This document shows positions 1 through 9,900 of a stretch of DNA of 64,000 bases, piece after piece (the first letter of the stretch is position 1; every line of letters starts with the position of its first letter). Both the position numbers and the translations under genes were made by a program. Under the pieces are notes generated by a model that made no database searches, was not told where the DNA came from, and was given only the letters and a program-made list of their open reading frames with translations. Origin of the DNA: Streptomyces sp. NRRL F-525 (GTDB lineage: Bacteria > Actinomycetota > Actinomycetes > Streptomycetales > Streptomycetaceae); the NCBI RefSeq assembly GCF_000716605.1, contig NZ_JNXE01000006.1, positions 282,698-346,697 on the forward strand, written 5' to 3'.

Positions 1-36
1 GAGCGCTTCGAGCGCCGCTACGGGAGGGCGTCATGA
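1..36 (+). CDS. type B ribosomal protein L31, last 11 residues (5' cut by window)
   Basis: The first eleven codons read [11 protein letters not shown] and stop at TGA 34-36. This matches the C-terminus of the zinc-free (type B) L31 proteins of Streptomyces, which end in a similar RFERRYG segment. Its stop codon overlaps the next start (ATGA, 33-36), so the two genes are translationally coupled. The pairing with a cysteine-free L36 supports the call, because such paralogues usually sit together and are expressed under zinc limitation. Only the tail is visible, so identity is inferred. Confidence 0.65.
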   Translation, partial: ERFERRYGRAS

Positions 37-155
37 AGGTCCGTAATTCTCTCCGCTCACTGAAGGCCAAGCCCGGCGCGCAGGTGGTACGTCGTCGTGG
101 CGTGACGTTCGTGATCAACAAGAAGGACCCGCGCTTCAAGGCCCGCCAGGGCTGA
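33..155 (+). CDS. rpmJ: 50S ribosomal protein L36, zinc-independent paralogue
   Basis: A 40-residue basic protein starting [15 protein letters not shown] and ending [11 protein letters not shown], the usual length and pattern of bacterial L36. The canonical L36 carries a Cys/Cys/Cys/His zinc ribbon; this copy has no cysteine, so it is the zinc-independent version that replaces the zinc protein in the large subunit under zinc starvation. It overlaps the stop of the preceding L31-like gene by four bases. Zur control is typical of such pairs, but the promoter lies outside the window. A strong hairpin follows. Confidence 0.93.
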   Translation: MKVRNSLRSLKAKPGAQVVRRRGVTFVINKKDPRFKARQG

Positions 156-163
156 CGCGGCAC

Positions 164-216
164 GTACGACCGGTCGGCCCGGCCCCGCTTCGGCGGTGGC
201 CGGGCCGTTGTCGTAC
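164..216 (+). terminator. hairpin terminator after rpmJ
   Basis: Nested inverted repeats: GTACGAC (164-170) pairs with GTCGTAC (210-216), and CGGCCCGGCC (175-184) pairs perfectly with GGCCGGGCCG (198-207). It starts eight bases after the rpmJ stop. There is no U tract, as is common in Streptomyces. Confidence 0.65.
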
Positions 217-305
217 CCCCCTGTGCGTCCTGTTTGTGCGCGTTTCCGAGGGAAGAAATTCCGTTCTTTATGCTTATAACGGTATCAACCCCCTTGGAGT
301 GGTCA

Positions 306-1136
306 ATGTCCCGCAAGCACCCCATGGACGACGGCGACGAACTGCTGGCCAGACTCGGGACGCTGACCGCCCAGGCGCGCGAGCGGGCGGAGCTCCAGCG
401 CTCCCTGCTCGAACTGGCCGTAGCCCTGCAGCGCGGCATGCTGCCCGGCGACATGCCGGTCACTCCCCGGTTCCACCTCGCGGTCAAGTACTCGCCCGCC
501 AACCACGGGCTCAACGTGGGCGGCGACTGGTACGACGCCTTCACCATGCCCGACGGGCGTATCGGCCTGTCCATCGGCGACGTCCAGGGCCACAACATCG
601 AGGCGGCCGCGTTCATGGGCCAGGTGAGGGTCGGTCTGCGGGCGCTGGCCTCCGTGACCAGCGAGCCCGGCGAACTCCTCTCCCTGACGAACGACCTGCT
701 CCTGTCCCTCGGCACCGAACTCTTCGCGACCTGCACGTTCATGCGCCTGGACCCGATCACCGGGGTGTTGGAGAGCGCGCGGGCCGGACACATACCCTCC
801 GTCTGGGCCACCGCCGACGGCCGCTGCGGCATCACCGACGACGAGGGCGGGCCGCCCCTCGGCATCGTCGCCGGACAGCGGTACCCCGTGACCGAGCACC
901 GGCTCACCACCGGCGGAGTCTTCGTCCTGGTCACCGACGGCGTCGTGGAGGGCCCCTCGATGAGCGTCGACGAAGGCCTCGACCAGGTGATGCGCCTCGC
1001 CGGAGTCGCCGCCGTGGCGGGCATGGAGGCGGGCTCACTCGCGGCCGCCGTGATCAAGGGAGCGGAGCGGGTCGGGCACGAGGACGACGCGGCGGTCCTG
1101 GTCGTGGGCCACGACGCGCCCGACATCGGGGCGTAG
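306..1136 (+). CDS. SpoIIE-family PP2C phosphatase, soluble
   Basis: A 276-residue protein with a short N-terminal helical segment followed by a full PP2C/SpoIIE serine phosphatase domain. Metal-binding signatures are visible: GGDWYDAF near residue 75, IGDVQGHN, and LVTDGVVE with a later DDAAVLV. Such proteins dephosphorylate anti-sigma-factor antagonists in Streptomyces partner-switching pathways; here there is no PAS/GAF or kinase domain, so the signal must come from a partner. The start at 306 is preferred to an upstream ATG because GGAGT at 296-300 gives good spacing. A second SpoIIE phosphatase and a MASE1 sensor follow directly. Confidence 0.88.
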   Translation: MSRKHPMDDGDELLARLGTLTAQARERAELQRSLLELAVALQRGMLPGDMPVTPRFHLAVKYSPANHGLNVGGDWYDAFTMPDGRIGLSIGDVQGHNIEAAAFMGQVRVGLRALASVTSEPGELLSLTNDLLLSLGTELFATCTFMRLDPITGVLESARAGHIPSVWATADGRCGITDDEGGPPLGIVAGQRYPVTEHRLTTGGVFVLVTDGVVEGPSMSVDEGLDQVMRLAGVAAVAGMEAGSLAAAVIKGAERVGHEDDAAVLVVGHDAPDIGA

Positions 1137-1151
1137 TGCCCGTACCCCGAA

Positions 1152-1212
1152 GCGGCGCGGGGCTGTGTCGATACGCGGCAGCCGCCGCGCGGGCGCGGCC
1201 AGCCACGACGGC
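1152..1212. repeat. Streptomyces dispersed intergenic repeat, copy 1
   Basis: A GC-rich segment containing CGCGGGGCTGTGTCGATA, then a small GCGGC/GCCGC hairpin and GGGCGCGGCCAGCC. The reverse complement of the same layout occurs at 37041-37110, and a shorter version at 55989-56024. It lies between two genes on the plus strand. Confidence 0.6.
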
Positions 1213-1331
1213 GCGGCAGTGGAACGACGGCGCCACACGGCCCTGCGGCGGAGCCGCGACCGACCCGGCCGGATGAGCACTCGGCGTACTCGTCGCTCCT
1301 CGCCTCGCCGACACGGCCCGGTCAGTGTCTG

Positions 1332-2306
1332 ATGGCTGCTGTGGTGGGTTTCGAGGATCTGCGGCGACCGGCCGGGTACGCCCTCCTGACGCTGGCCGTC
1401 GCCGGTGGCTACTTCGCGGCGGGGCGGCTCGGCCTGCTGCGGGAGCTGGTCGTCGAGGGGGCCGTGTTCACCCCCGTCTGGCCGCCCACCGGCGTCGCGG
1501 TCGCCTGCCTGCTGATCTTCGGGCTGCGGGTGCTGCCCGGCATCGCCCTCGGCGTGCTCCTCGTGATCATGTCGATCACCTCGCTCCAGCCGACCGTGCT
1601 CGTCGTCCTGGCGGGCAACACCGTGGCGCCCGCCGTCGCCTACCTCATGCTGCGCGGGGTGGGCTTCCGCACCGACCTCGGCCGGTTGCGGGACGGCCTC
1701 GCCCTGGTGTTCCTCGGCGCCCTCTCCGCCATGCTGATCAGCGCCACCTGCGGGGTCGGGCTGCTCGTCCTCACCGACAAACTGGCCGCGCACTCCTTCT
1801 GGCCGGTCTGGCTCGGCTGGTGGGTGGGCGACGCGATGGGCGTACTGATCGTCACGCCGCTCCTGCTCATGCTGCGTACCGTGCGCCTGCCCCTGGACCT
1901 GCACCGCTGGAAGGAGGCCCTGCTGCTCGCGGCCACCATCGGCGTGATCGTCCCCCTCGTCACCCACAACCGCATCAGCCTGCTGTTCCTGATCTATCCG
2001 CTGCTGATCTGGGCGGCGCTGCGGTTCCGCTTCGCGGGCAGCATGCTGTGCGCCCTCTTCGCCTCCGTCATGGCCACCATCGCGGCGACCCAGGAGACGG
2101 GCCCGTTCGCCGCGCTGACCCATGTCGAGGTCATGATGAAACTCCAGGCCTTCAACGGCACGATGGCCCTCACCGCCCTGCTCCTGTCCTCGGTCATCAC
2201 CGAGCAGCGCAACACCCGCCTCTCGGTGGAGAAGGCCTGCCAGGAACTCGCCGAGGTCCTCGAACACCTCACCGCGGGCGACCCCCGCCAGGGCGGCCGC
2301 CCCTGA
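1332..2306 (+). CDS. MASE1-domain integral membrane sensor without output domain
   Basis: A 324-residue protein dominated by about eight hydrophobic helices with the MASE1 hallmark FTPVWPPTGVAVACLL near residue 45 and a WVGDAMG segment near residue 160. MASE1 is normally an N-terminal sensor fused to histidine kinase, GGDEF or SpoIIE domains. Here it ends after a short helix (residues about 295-312) and a polar tail, with no catalytic module. It lies between two SpoIIE phosphatase genes, and its stop is 13 bases from the stop of the convergent phosphatase, so it may work with one of them; that partnership is inference. A GTG/ATG-rich leader offers little choice of start. Confidence 0.8.
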   Translation: MAAVVGFEDLRRPAGYALLTLAVAGGYFAAGRLGLLRELVVEGAVFTPVWPPTGVAVACLLIFGLRVLPGIALGVLLVIMSITSLQPTVLVVLAGNTVAPAVAYLMLRGVGFRTDLGRLRDGLALVFLGALSAMLISATCGVGLLVLTDKLAAHSFWPVWLGWWVGDAMGVLIVTPLLLMLRTVRLPLDLHRWKEALLLAATIGVIVPLVTHNRISLLFLIYPLLIWAALRFRFAGSMLCALFASVMATIAATQETGPFAALTHVEVMMKLQAFNGTMALTALLLSSVITEQRNTRLSVEKACQELAEVLEHLTAGDPRQGGRP

Positions 2307-2319
2307 CCGGCTCACGCCG

Positions 2320-3456
2320 TCAGGCAAGCCCCGCGTCGCCCCGCCTGCGCAGCACCAGCAGCGCCGTGTCGTCCCGGGGCATCCCCGCCGTGTGGCGCCG
2401 CAGATCGCCGTAGACGGTGGCCGGTACGTCCTTCGGCAGGACATCGCCCCAGGTCGCCGCCCGCTCCTCCAGGGGATAGAACGCGCCGGACGGATCCCGC
2501 GCCTCGGTCACCCCGTCCGTGCAGAGCAGCAGCGTGCCGTCCGACGGGAAGTCGAACCATTCGACGGTACGAGGCTCAGGGGCCAGCGCGTCCAGGCCCA
2601 GCGGCACGCAGGGCTCCTGCCGGAGCACCGGCTCGGCCCGCTCCTTGTGCAGCAGCAGCGGCGCCACATGACCGCAGTTGATCGCCTGGACCTCCTGCTC
2701 GCCGTCGATGCCCAGGACGATCGCCGTCACGAACCGCTCCCGCTCACCGGTCTGCGCCGCGAAGGAGTTGTGCCGTAGCACCGCCTCCTCCAGGGCGTCG
2801 ACCACGGCGGTGAGCGTGGGCTCGGTCACTGCTGCCTCGCGGAAGGCGCTCAGCACGGCGAACGCGGCGCTGATCGCCTGGAGGCCCTTGCCCTGGACGT
2901 CGGCGATGAAGACCCGGCTGCCGTACGGCGAGGAGACGACCTCGTAGACGTCGCCGCCCACCCGGCTGTCCTCCTCCACGGGCTGGTAGAGGCCGTGGAC
3001 CAGGAGCTGGTCGGTCATCAGGGGGAACGGGCGCAGGATCTGCCGTTGCAGGGCGGCCGCCGCCGAGCGCAGCCGGGCGATCTCGCCCTCCCAGCGGATC
3101 CGCTGCGCCGCTCGCGCCACGCTGAGGCCGTTGAACACCAGGGTGAAGGCGACGACGGCCGCGTCCGCGCCCGCCGTGCCCAGCGGGGTGTCGACGAGGG
3201 AGCCGACGATGACGAGCGTCACCCATACGGAGGCGACGGTCGTCTGCCGCACGGTGCCGCGCCCGGCGAGCAGCGCGGGCAGCACCACCAGGAAGGGGGC
3301 GGGCCGGGTGTCCCGGCCCAGCGCGATACCGGTCACCGCCACCAGCAGCGTGACGACGACGAGCCAGAACACCACCACGGCCCAGCTGAGAGGAGGCGTG
3401 GAGCGCTGCCCTGCGTCTACCACGGTGGAACCGGCCGGATCTCTCGAGGTGCGCAC
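2320..3456 (-). CDS. membrane-anchored SpoIIE-family PP2C phosphatase
   Basis: About 378 residues: three or four N-terminal transmembrane helices (about residues 22-110), a helical linker rich in R/E (RIRWEGEIARLRSAAAALQRQIL), then a PP2C/SpoIIE domain with GGDVYEVV, IADVQGKG, LLCTDGVTEARDP and a final DDTALLV. It should dephosphorylate a phosphoserine/threonine regulator at the inner membrane. I chose the GTG at 3456, preceded by GCGGAGGG, over a GTG/ATG option at 3507 with a poorer ribosome-binding site. It is convergent with the MASE1 gene, and a soluble phosphatase of the same family lies at 306. Confidence 0.85.
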   Translation of the reverse strand: MRTSRDPAGSTVVDAGQRSTPPLSWAVVVFWLVVVTLLVAVTGIALGRDTRPAPFLVVLPALLAGRGTVRQTTVASVWVTLVIVGSLVDTPLGTAGADAAVVAFTLVFNGLSVARAAQRIRWEGEIARLRSAAAALQRQILRPFPLMTDQLLVHGLYQPVEEDSRVGGDVYEVVSSPYGSRVFIADVQGKGLQAISAAFAVLSAFREAAVTEPTLTAVVDALEEAVLRHNSFAAQTGERERFVTAIVLGIDGEQEVQAINCGHVAPLLLHKERAEPVLRQEPCVPLGLDALAPEPRTVEWFDFPSDGTLLLCTDGVTEARDPSGAFYPLEERAATWGDVLPKDVPATVYGDLRRHTAGMPRDDTALLVLRRRGDAGLA

Positions 3457-3609
3457 CGGCCCTCCGCTTCCTTCAGTCGTCGAACAACCGTCGGGAAAGC
3501 ATCCCACTCTTCAATATCAGCCCCACCCGTACCGTCCGCGAGCTGCGCCAACAGCTCAGGCCGACCCGGGACGCACAAGAACCGCACAGGGGACTACATT
3601 CCGATCCGT

Positions 3610-4371
3610 ATGTTTGGCCGATGGTGGGGGAGTTGGGGACCGTTGTTCATCTGGCGCACACTGCGGGGTGAATGGCAGGGCATCGTCGTCGATCCGGTAC
3701 GACAGCTGCTGCGGCGCGGACTGATGGGGGTGTCCCTGGCGTTCGTCGCCGCCTTCGGCGTCATCTTCTTCCACGCCCTCGCACAGCACCCGACCGGCGC
3801 CGAGATGGTGCGGGACATCGGCGGAGTCCAGGGCGACCTGCCCCTGTGGCTCGCCCTGGTGCGCACGCCCATATCGCTGTACGTCCCCGCCCTCGACCTG
3901 CCCGTCTGGGCCGGCATCACCCAGCTGTTCCTCGCCTTCGCGCTGGCCGAGCTGGCCCTCGGCCGGGCCCGCACCCTGGTCGTCGCCTACGCGACCACCC
4001 TGGCCGGCACCCTCACAGTGCGCGTGATGCTCCTGATCGGGCCCGGCTGCGGCGGCCTCGGGCTGCGGCCGGAGATCGGGCACGTCCTCGACACCGGGCC
4101 GTCCGCGGCGGTCGTAGGACTGTTCACGTATCTCGCCGTCGTCCGGCGCGCGCCCGTCGTGTTCTTCCTCACCGGCGGGTCGATGGTGTGGGAGTCGATC
4201 GTGAAACCCAACCTGGCGGGCCGCGAGCACCTGGTCGCGGTGGCCACCGCCGTCGTCCTGGGCGTGGTCCACGAGGTGCGCCACCGGCGGCCCACCGTCA
4301 CGGCGCTGCTTCCGCAGTTCAAGGCGGACCAGCCGGTCAGGGCCGAGACACGCTGCCCATCTCCGCGGTGA
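3610..4371 (+). CDS. rhomboid-like membrane protein
   Basis: A 253-residue protein with about six hydrophobic helices. GPSAAVVG (Ser165) resembles the GxSx catalytic loop of rhomboid proteases, and REHLVAVATAVVLG (His207) resembles the HLxG..AxxLG segment of the rhomboid helix that carries the catalytic histidine, so an intramembrane serine protease is possible. The usual second-glycine pattern GxSG reads GPSA here, so activity is uncertain. The start ATG follows a distant AGGGGA; an upstream extension is open but looks noncoding. The 3' end overlaps the convergent TerD gene by 35 bases. Confidence 0.6.
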   Translation: MFGRWWGSWGPLFIWRTLRGEWQGIVVDPVRQLLRRGLMGVSLAFVAAFGVIFFHALAQHPTGAEMVRDIGGVQGDLPLWLALVRTPISLYVPALDLPVWAGITQLFLAFALAELALGRARTLVVAYATTLAGTLTVRVMLLIGPGCGGLGLRPEIGHVLDTGPSAAVVGLFTYLAVVRRAPVVFFLTGGSMVWESIVKPNLAGREHLVAVATAVVLGVVHEVRHRRPTVTALLPQFKADQPVRAETRCPSPR

Positions 4372-4870
4372 ACCCCGCCGGTTCGCTGTCGAACCCGCGC
4401 ACCATCGCGCGGAACTCCCATGCTCCGGAGGCGTCCTTGGTGAACTCGGCGACCGTCGCCGCGGTGGACCCGGCCACCCCCGCGAAGTCGTCCGACAGCA
4501 GCTCCTTGTACCCCTCCACGACCAGCGCCCTGGCGTGCGAGAGATCACCGAAGGTCCTGGTCCCGCCGTTCTGGTGGATCGCCACCCCGACGACCACCCG
4601 GCCGAACGACGCGGCGAGCCGGTCGAGTTCGAGGACCATCACCTCCATGTAGCCGTACCCCTGGCCGCTCTCGCTGTGCCGGCTCATGTTGATCGTGCCG
4701 TCCGGCGCGCGGCTCTCGGAGTTGACGACGTACACCGGGCGTCCGTGCGGGGCCTCGGCCGAGTAGGTCGCCGCGACGATGTCCAGATGGCGCGGCTGCT
4801 GCCCCCAAGGGCTCGGATCCCAGCGGAGCCGTACTTCGACCTTCCCCGCAACTGTGCTGACACTGCTCAC
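4337..4870 (-). CDS. TerD-family stress protein
   Basis: A 177-residue protein with TerD-fold features: an opening beta strand VEVRLRWDPSPW, an internal RTFGDLSHARALVV segment and a C-terminal AAATVAEFTKDASGAWEFRAMVRGFD. TerD-like proteins are widespread cytoplasmic proteins in Streptomyces, some binding calcium, linked to tellurite resistance and differentiation. The acidic calcium-site motif of canonical TerD (DDRTG) is not obvious; this one has ESRAPDGT instead, so it is closer to the TerD-like stress proteins than to TerD itself. ATG 4870 is the only good start. Confidence 0.8.
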   Translation of the reverse strand: MSSVSTVAGKVEVRLRWDPSPWGQQPRHLDIVAATYSAEAPHGRPVYVVNSESRAPDGTINMSRHSESGQGYGYMEVMVLELDRLAASFGRVVVGVAIHQNGGTRTFGDLSHARALVVEGYKELLSDDFAGVAGSTAATVAEFTKDASGAWEFRAMVRGFDSEPAGFTAEMGSVSRP

Positions 4871-4978
4871 TGAATGCCGCTCCCGAATCAGGCCATCACG
4901 GGACGATCCCCCGCATGGTCAAGTATGGCTCTTCGACGGCCTGTTGATGCCGCCCGGACGGACCCGCCAAACCCGGGG

Positions 4979-6079
4979 TCAGGCGCTCCGGATCGCGTCC
5001 ACCAGCCCGGCGACGAGGTGCGCCCGCTCGGCCATCGACGCGACGAGCAGATACTCGTGGTCGGCGTGCGCCCCGCCCCCGACCGCGCCCAGCCCGTCGA
5101 GTGTCGGTACCCCCAGCGCGGCCGTGAAGTTCCCGTCGCTGCCGCCGCCGACCGCCTGTCCTTCGAGCCCGGGCAACAACTCCTGCGCCACCGCGAACAG
5201 TCCGGCCGCGGCCGACTCGGGCATCGGCGGCCGCCCGACACTTCCCTCTACGGTGATCACGGCCTCGTCGAGATGAGGGGCGAGGGCCGCGAACGCGGCC
5301 TCGATCCGTTCCTTCTCCTCGGCCGACTCGACCCGCACGTCCACGACGACGGTCGCCTGCGCGGGAACGACGTTGTCCAATGTCCCGGCGGACGCGACGG
5401 TCGGCGTGACCGTCGTGCCCACCTCGGGCCGCGCCAACGCCGCGATGTCCAGCACCTGATGGGCCGCCTCGACCAGCGCGTTGACCCCCGCCGCGGGCTC
5501 CAGCCCCGCGTGCGAGGCCCGCCCTGCGACGGACACCTCGAACGTGCCGCATCCCTTACGGCCGGTCTTCACGCCCCCGCCGTCGGCGGCACCCTCGGCC
5601 ACGAGCACGGCACCGCAGGCCAGGGCGCGTTCCTCGATCAGCGTCCGGGAGGCGCGGGAACCGACCTCCTCGTCTGCGGTCACCAGGATCTCGACGCCGG
5701 AACGGTCCTCCAGCGCCGCCAGCCCGTGGATCGCCTGCACCAGACCGCCGAGCATGTCGAAGACACCGGGTCCGGTCACCCGGCCGTCCTCGACCAGGAA
5801 GGGGCGGCGCGCGAGGGTGCCCAGCGGGAACACGGTGTCGTGGTGACCGAGGACCAGCACGCGGGGTGTCCCACCACCGGACCAGTGGACGTGCGGTCCG
5901 CCTTCGCTCTCGACGAGCACGGCCTGGCCACCGAGTCGCGCCTCGATGACAGCGGCGACGGTCTCGGCCGATGTCCGCAGGGCGTCCAGGTCACGGGAGG
6001 GGGACTCGACTTCGACGAGGGTGCGGAGGTCGTCGAGCATCGCGTCGACATTCACATCGGCGATCTTGTGCGTGGTCAC
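4979..6079 (-). CDS. M20-family zinc peptidase (glutamate carboxypeptidase-like)
   Basis: A 366-residue cytoplasmic metallohydrolase. Expected zinc-site residues are present: GHHDTV (His79, Asp81), GVFDMLGG (Asp108, bridging), TADEEVGS (Glu137 base, Glu138 ligand) and a C-terminal HADHEY histidine. The dimerisation domain with GRASHAG lies in the middle. The family removes C-terminal glutamate or deacylates amino acids (carboxypeptidase G2, ArgE/DapE relatives). Lying just downstream of argG on the same strand, an acyl-amino-acid substrate would make sense, but a hairpin separates them and the substrate cannot be read from sequence. Confidence 0.85.
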   Translation of the reverse strand: MTTHKIADVNVDAMLDDLRTLVEVESPSRDLDALRTSAETVAAVIEARLGGQAVLVESEGGPHVHWSGGGTPRVLVLGHHDTVFPLGTLARRPFLVEDGRVTGPGVFDMLGGLVQAIHGLAALEDRSGVEILVTADEEVGSRASRTLIEERALACGAVLVAEGAADGGGVKTGRKGCGTFEVSVAGRASHAGLEPAAGVNALVEAAHQVLDIAALARPEVGTTVTPTVASAGTLDNVVPAQATVVVDVRVESAEEKERIEAAFAALAPHLDEAVITVEGSVGRPPMPESAAAGLFAVAQELLPGLEGQAVGGGSDGNFTAALGVPTLDGLGAVGGGAHADHEYLLVASMAERAHLVAGLVDAIRSA

Positions 6080-6156
6080 GGAGGAAGGCTACGTGGCGGG
6101 CGTGGGAGAGGGGTGGGCGGCTTACGGTCTGTTGCCGCGCGACCGGCACGACGAAA

Positions 6157-6189
6157 GGCCGGCCCGACGCCCAACGCGTCGAACCGGCC
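6157..6189 (-). terminator. hairpin downstream of argG
   Basis: Outer arms GGCCGG (6157-6162) and CCGGCC (6184-6189) enclose an inner GACGC/GCGTC pair around a CCAAC loop. It begins 28 bases past the argG stop and lies before the M20 peptidase gene. Confidence 0.5.
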
Positions 6190-6217
6190 CAACGGCCGTG
6201 CAGATAACGTGAGTTGA

Positions 6218-7698
<1,481 letters not shown>

Positions 7699-7777
7699 AG
7701 TCCCTTCTTTTGGCACGGCACTGCCGGGCGCCCGTGAGACAGGAGGGCACCCGGCAGCAGCGGCAGTGGGAGGGTGC

Positions 7778-8779
7778 TCAACACCCCGCCTTGTAGAAGT
7801 ACTTGCTGATCTCGGGCTGGTTCATGTTCGCCTTGGTGATGGCCACCATGTTGGTGCCGATCGACTTCTGGACCGACTTGCCCTCGAACGCGGCGGCGAG
7901 CTGGTCGACGGCCTCCTTGCCGATCGCCGCCGGGTCCTGCGCGACCAGGACCTGCAGGGTGCCCGCCTTCAGCGAGGCGATCTCGTCCGGTTCGGCGTCG
8001 AACGCGGCCACCTGCACCTTGCCCTCCTTGCCCGCTTGCTTGAGACCGGTGGCTATGCCCTGGCCGGTGTTCGTGTTGCCCGCGAAGACACCGCCGAGGT
8101 CGGGGTGGGCCGCCAGCGTCGACTGGATCTGCGAGGCCGCGGTGGCCGGCAGGTCGTTGTCGTAGAGGGTGGGCAGCATCTTGATGTTCGGGTACTTCTT
8201 CATCTCCTCGGTGAAGCCCTTGATGCGGGCGTCCGTGGTGGAGACGCCGGGCTTGACGCTGATGACGATGGCCGAGCCCTTCTCGTTCATCAGCTTGGCG
8301 AGCGCGTCGGCCGCCACCCGGCCGCCCTTCTCGTTGTCGGACGAGATACGGGTGATGCCGATCGAGGAGTCGGAGACCGTGGTGTCCACCAGCGCGACCT
8401 TGGTCCCGGACGACTGGATCTGCTTGAGCGAGGGGGTGAGCGCGCTGGTGTCGACCGGCGAGATCAGCAGCCCGTCCGGCCGGGTCGCGGCCACCGAGTC
8501 GATGAGCGGGCGCTGGACCGACACGTCCCACTGGGCGGAGCCGTCGGCGCTGAATTCCATGCCCTTGGCCTTGGCCTCGGTCTGCGCCGCACAGGTCATG
8601 GTGATGTAGAAGGGGTCGCTCTTCACGCCGGTGATCAGCCGGACCTTCTTGCCGGAAGCCCCTCCTTTCGACCCCGAACTGCCGCTGTCGCTCGACGAAC
8701 TACAGGCGGCGGCGCCGGTCAGGACCAGCACGGTGCCCGCGGCGACCAGTACTTTGCGCGTGATGCGGATGCTCGACAT
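7778..8779 (-). CDS. sugar ABC transporter substrate-binding lipoprotein
   Basis: A 333-residue exported lipoprotein. The signal segment ends in the lipobox LTGAAAC, followed by a Ser/Gly linker and a periplasmic-binding fold of the ribose/galactose type (PBP1, family 4), e.g. ITGVKSDPFYITMTCAAQ, DGLLISPVD, FAGNTNTGQGIATGLKQ. It should capture a monosaccharide outside the cell and pass it to the permease upstream. An excellent AGGAGG precedes ATG 8779. Unusually the protein ends in a cysteine (FYKAGC). It is the last gene of an ATPase-permease-binding protein operon. Confidence 0.9.
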   Translation of the reverse strand: MSSIRITRKVLVAAGTVLVLTGAAACSSSSDSGSSGSKGGASGKKVRLITGVKSDPFYITMTCAAQTEAKAKGMEFSADGSAQWDVSVQRPLIDSVAATRPDGLLISPVDTSALTPSLKQIQSSGTKVALVDTTVSDSSIGITRISSDNEKGGRVAADALAKLMNEKGSAIVISVKPGVSTTDARIKGFTEEMKKYPNIKMLPTLYDNDLPATAASQIQSTLAAHPDLGGVFAGNTNTGQGIATGLKQAGKEGKVQVAAFDAEPDEIASLKAGTLQVLVAQDPAAIGKEAVDQLAAAFEGKSVQKSIGTNMVAITKANMNQPEISKYFYKAGC

Positions 8780-8838
8780 AAGGGTGTCCTCCTGGGTCAT
8801 ACGAGGGTTGGGACGAAGGCTGCGGCGGGGGGTCGGGG

Positions 8839-9900
8839 TCATGCGCGTTCCCGGGTCTTCCTGCGCATCTGGTCGATGTAGACGGCGGCGACCAGGACGA
8901 CACCGACGGCGACGTCCTGCCAGTACTGCTGGACGCCGATGACGATCAGCCCGGTGGTCAGCACCGCGGGGATGAAGACGCCGATCACGGTGCCCAGCAC
9001 CGAACCCCGCCCGCCGAACAGGCTGGTGCCACCCAGGACCACCGCGGTGATCACCTTCAGGTTGTCGGTGGAGTGCCCGGCGATCGACGTCGTGCCGTAC
9101 GACGCCAGCCACATCACCGCGCCGAGACCGGCCAGGAGGCCCATCAGGCCGTAGACCTTGATCAGGTGGCGGCCCACCGGGATGCCCGCGCGGCGGACGG
9201 CGGTCGGGTTGGAGCCGATGGCCAGGGTGTGGCTGCCGAACTTCGTGGCGCCGAGGACCGCGCCGAACAGGGCGGTGACCACCGCGGCGAGGATCACCAT
9301 CCAGGGGATGCCGAGCAACTTGCCGAATCCCAGGCTGTTTTGGAGGTGCGCGGCGGAGGCCCCGGAGGGGTCCTGGCCGCCGGTGGCGAGTTCGGCGATG
9401 CCGAGTGCCGCGCCCAGACCGCCCAGGGTCACGATCAGCGGAGGCACCTTCCCGGTCGCCACCACCGCGCCCTGCAACGCGCCCCAACCCGCCCCCACCG
9501 CAAGGGCGATGACGACACAGACCGCGACCGTGAACCAGCCGGCGGTCGGCCCGCCGTGGTGGATGTTGTACTCACCGGCGGCCACCGCCGCCAGCACCAG
9601 CACCGAGCCGATCGACAGGTCGATGCCCGCGGTGATGATCACGAACGTCATGCCGACGCCGAGCACCAGATAGATGGCCGCGTTCACGGCGATCTGCGTG
9701 ATGTCGTACGTGGTGAAGAACTTGCCCGGCGCCGCGATGGTGAAGAACGCGACCAGCGCGACGAGGATCACGAACGTCCACAACTCGCTGATTCCGGCGG
9801 CCCGTCGGAGCCACGGGGGTATCGCCAGGCGCCCGCCGTCGGCCGGGGGCGGCTCCTGTGCCGGGGCGGCCGGCTTGATGTCCTGGCTGTTGGCGCTCAT
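8839..9900 (-). CDS. sugar ABC transporter permease (RbsC/FrcC type)
   Basis: A 353-residue inner-membrane permease with a proline-rich cytoplasmic N-terminus and about nine or ten helices, including the family segments GVGMTFVIITAGIDLSIGSVLVLAA and TIGVFIPAVLTTGLIVIGV. It forms the channel for the sugar bound by the downstream lipoprotein. Its ATG overlaps the stop of the ATPase gene (ATGA, 9897-9900), so the two are translationally coupled. It is not possible to assign ribose, fructose, xylose or inositol from the sequence alone. Confidence 0.9.
   Translation of the reverse strand: MSANSQDIKPAAPAQEPPPADGGRLAIPPWLRRAAGISELWTFVILVALVAFFTIAAPGKFFTTYDITQIAVNAAIYLVLGVGMTFVIITAGIDLSIGSVLVLAAVAAGEYNIHHGGPTAGWFTVAVCVVIALAVGAGWGALQGAVVATGKVPPLIVTLGGLGAALGIAELATGGQDPSGASAAHLQNSLGFGKLLGIPWMVILAAVVTALFGAVLGATKFGSHTLAIGSNPTAVRRAGIPVGRHLIKVYGLMGLLAGLGAVMWLASYGTTSIAGHSTDNLKVITAVVLGGTSLFGGRGSVLGTVIGVFIPAVLTTGLIVIGVQQYWQDVAVGVVLVAAVYIDQMRRKTRERA

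Noticed and set aside
2995..3609. Upstream extension of the rhomboid-like gene
   Set aside because: It lies antisense to the phosphatase gene and has no membrane or family features.
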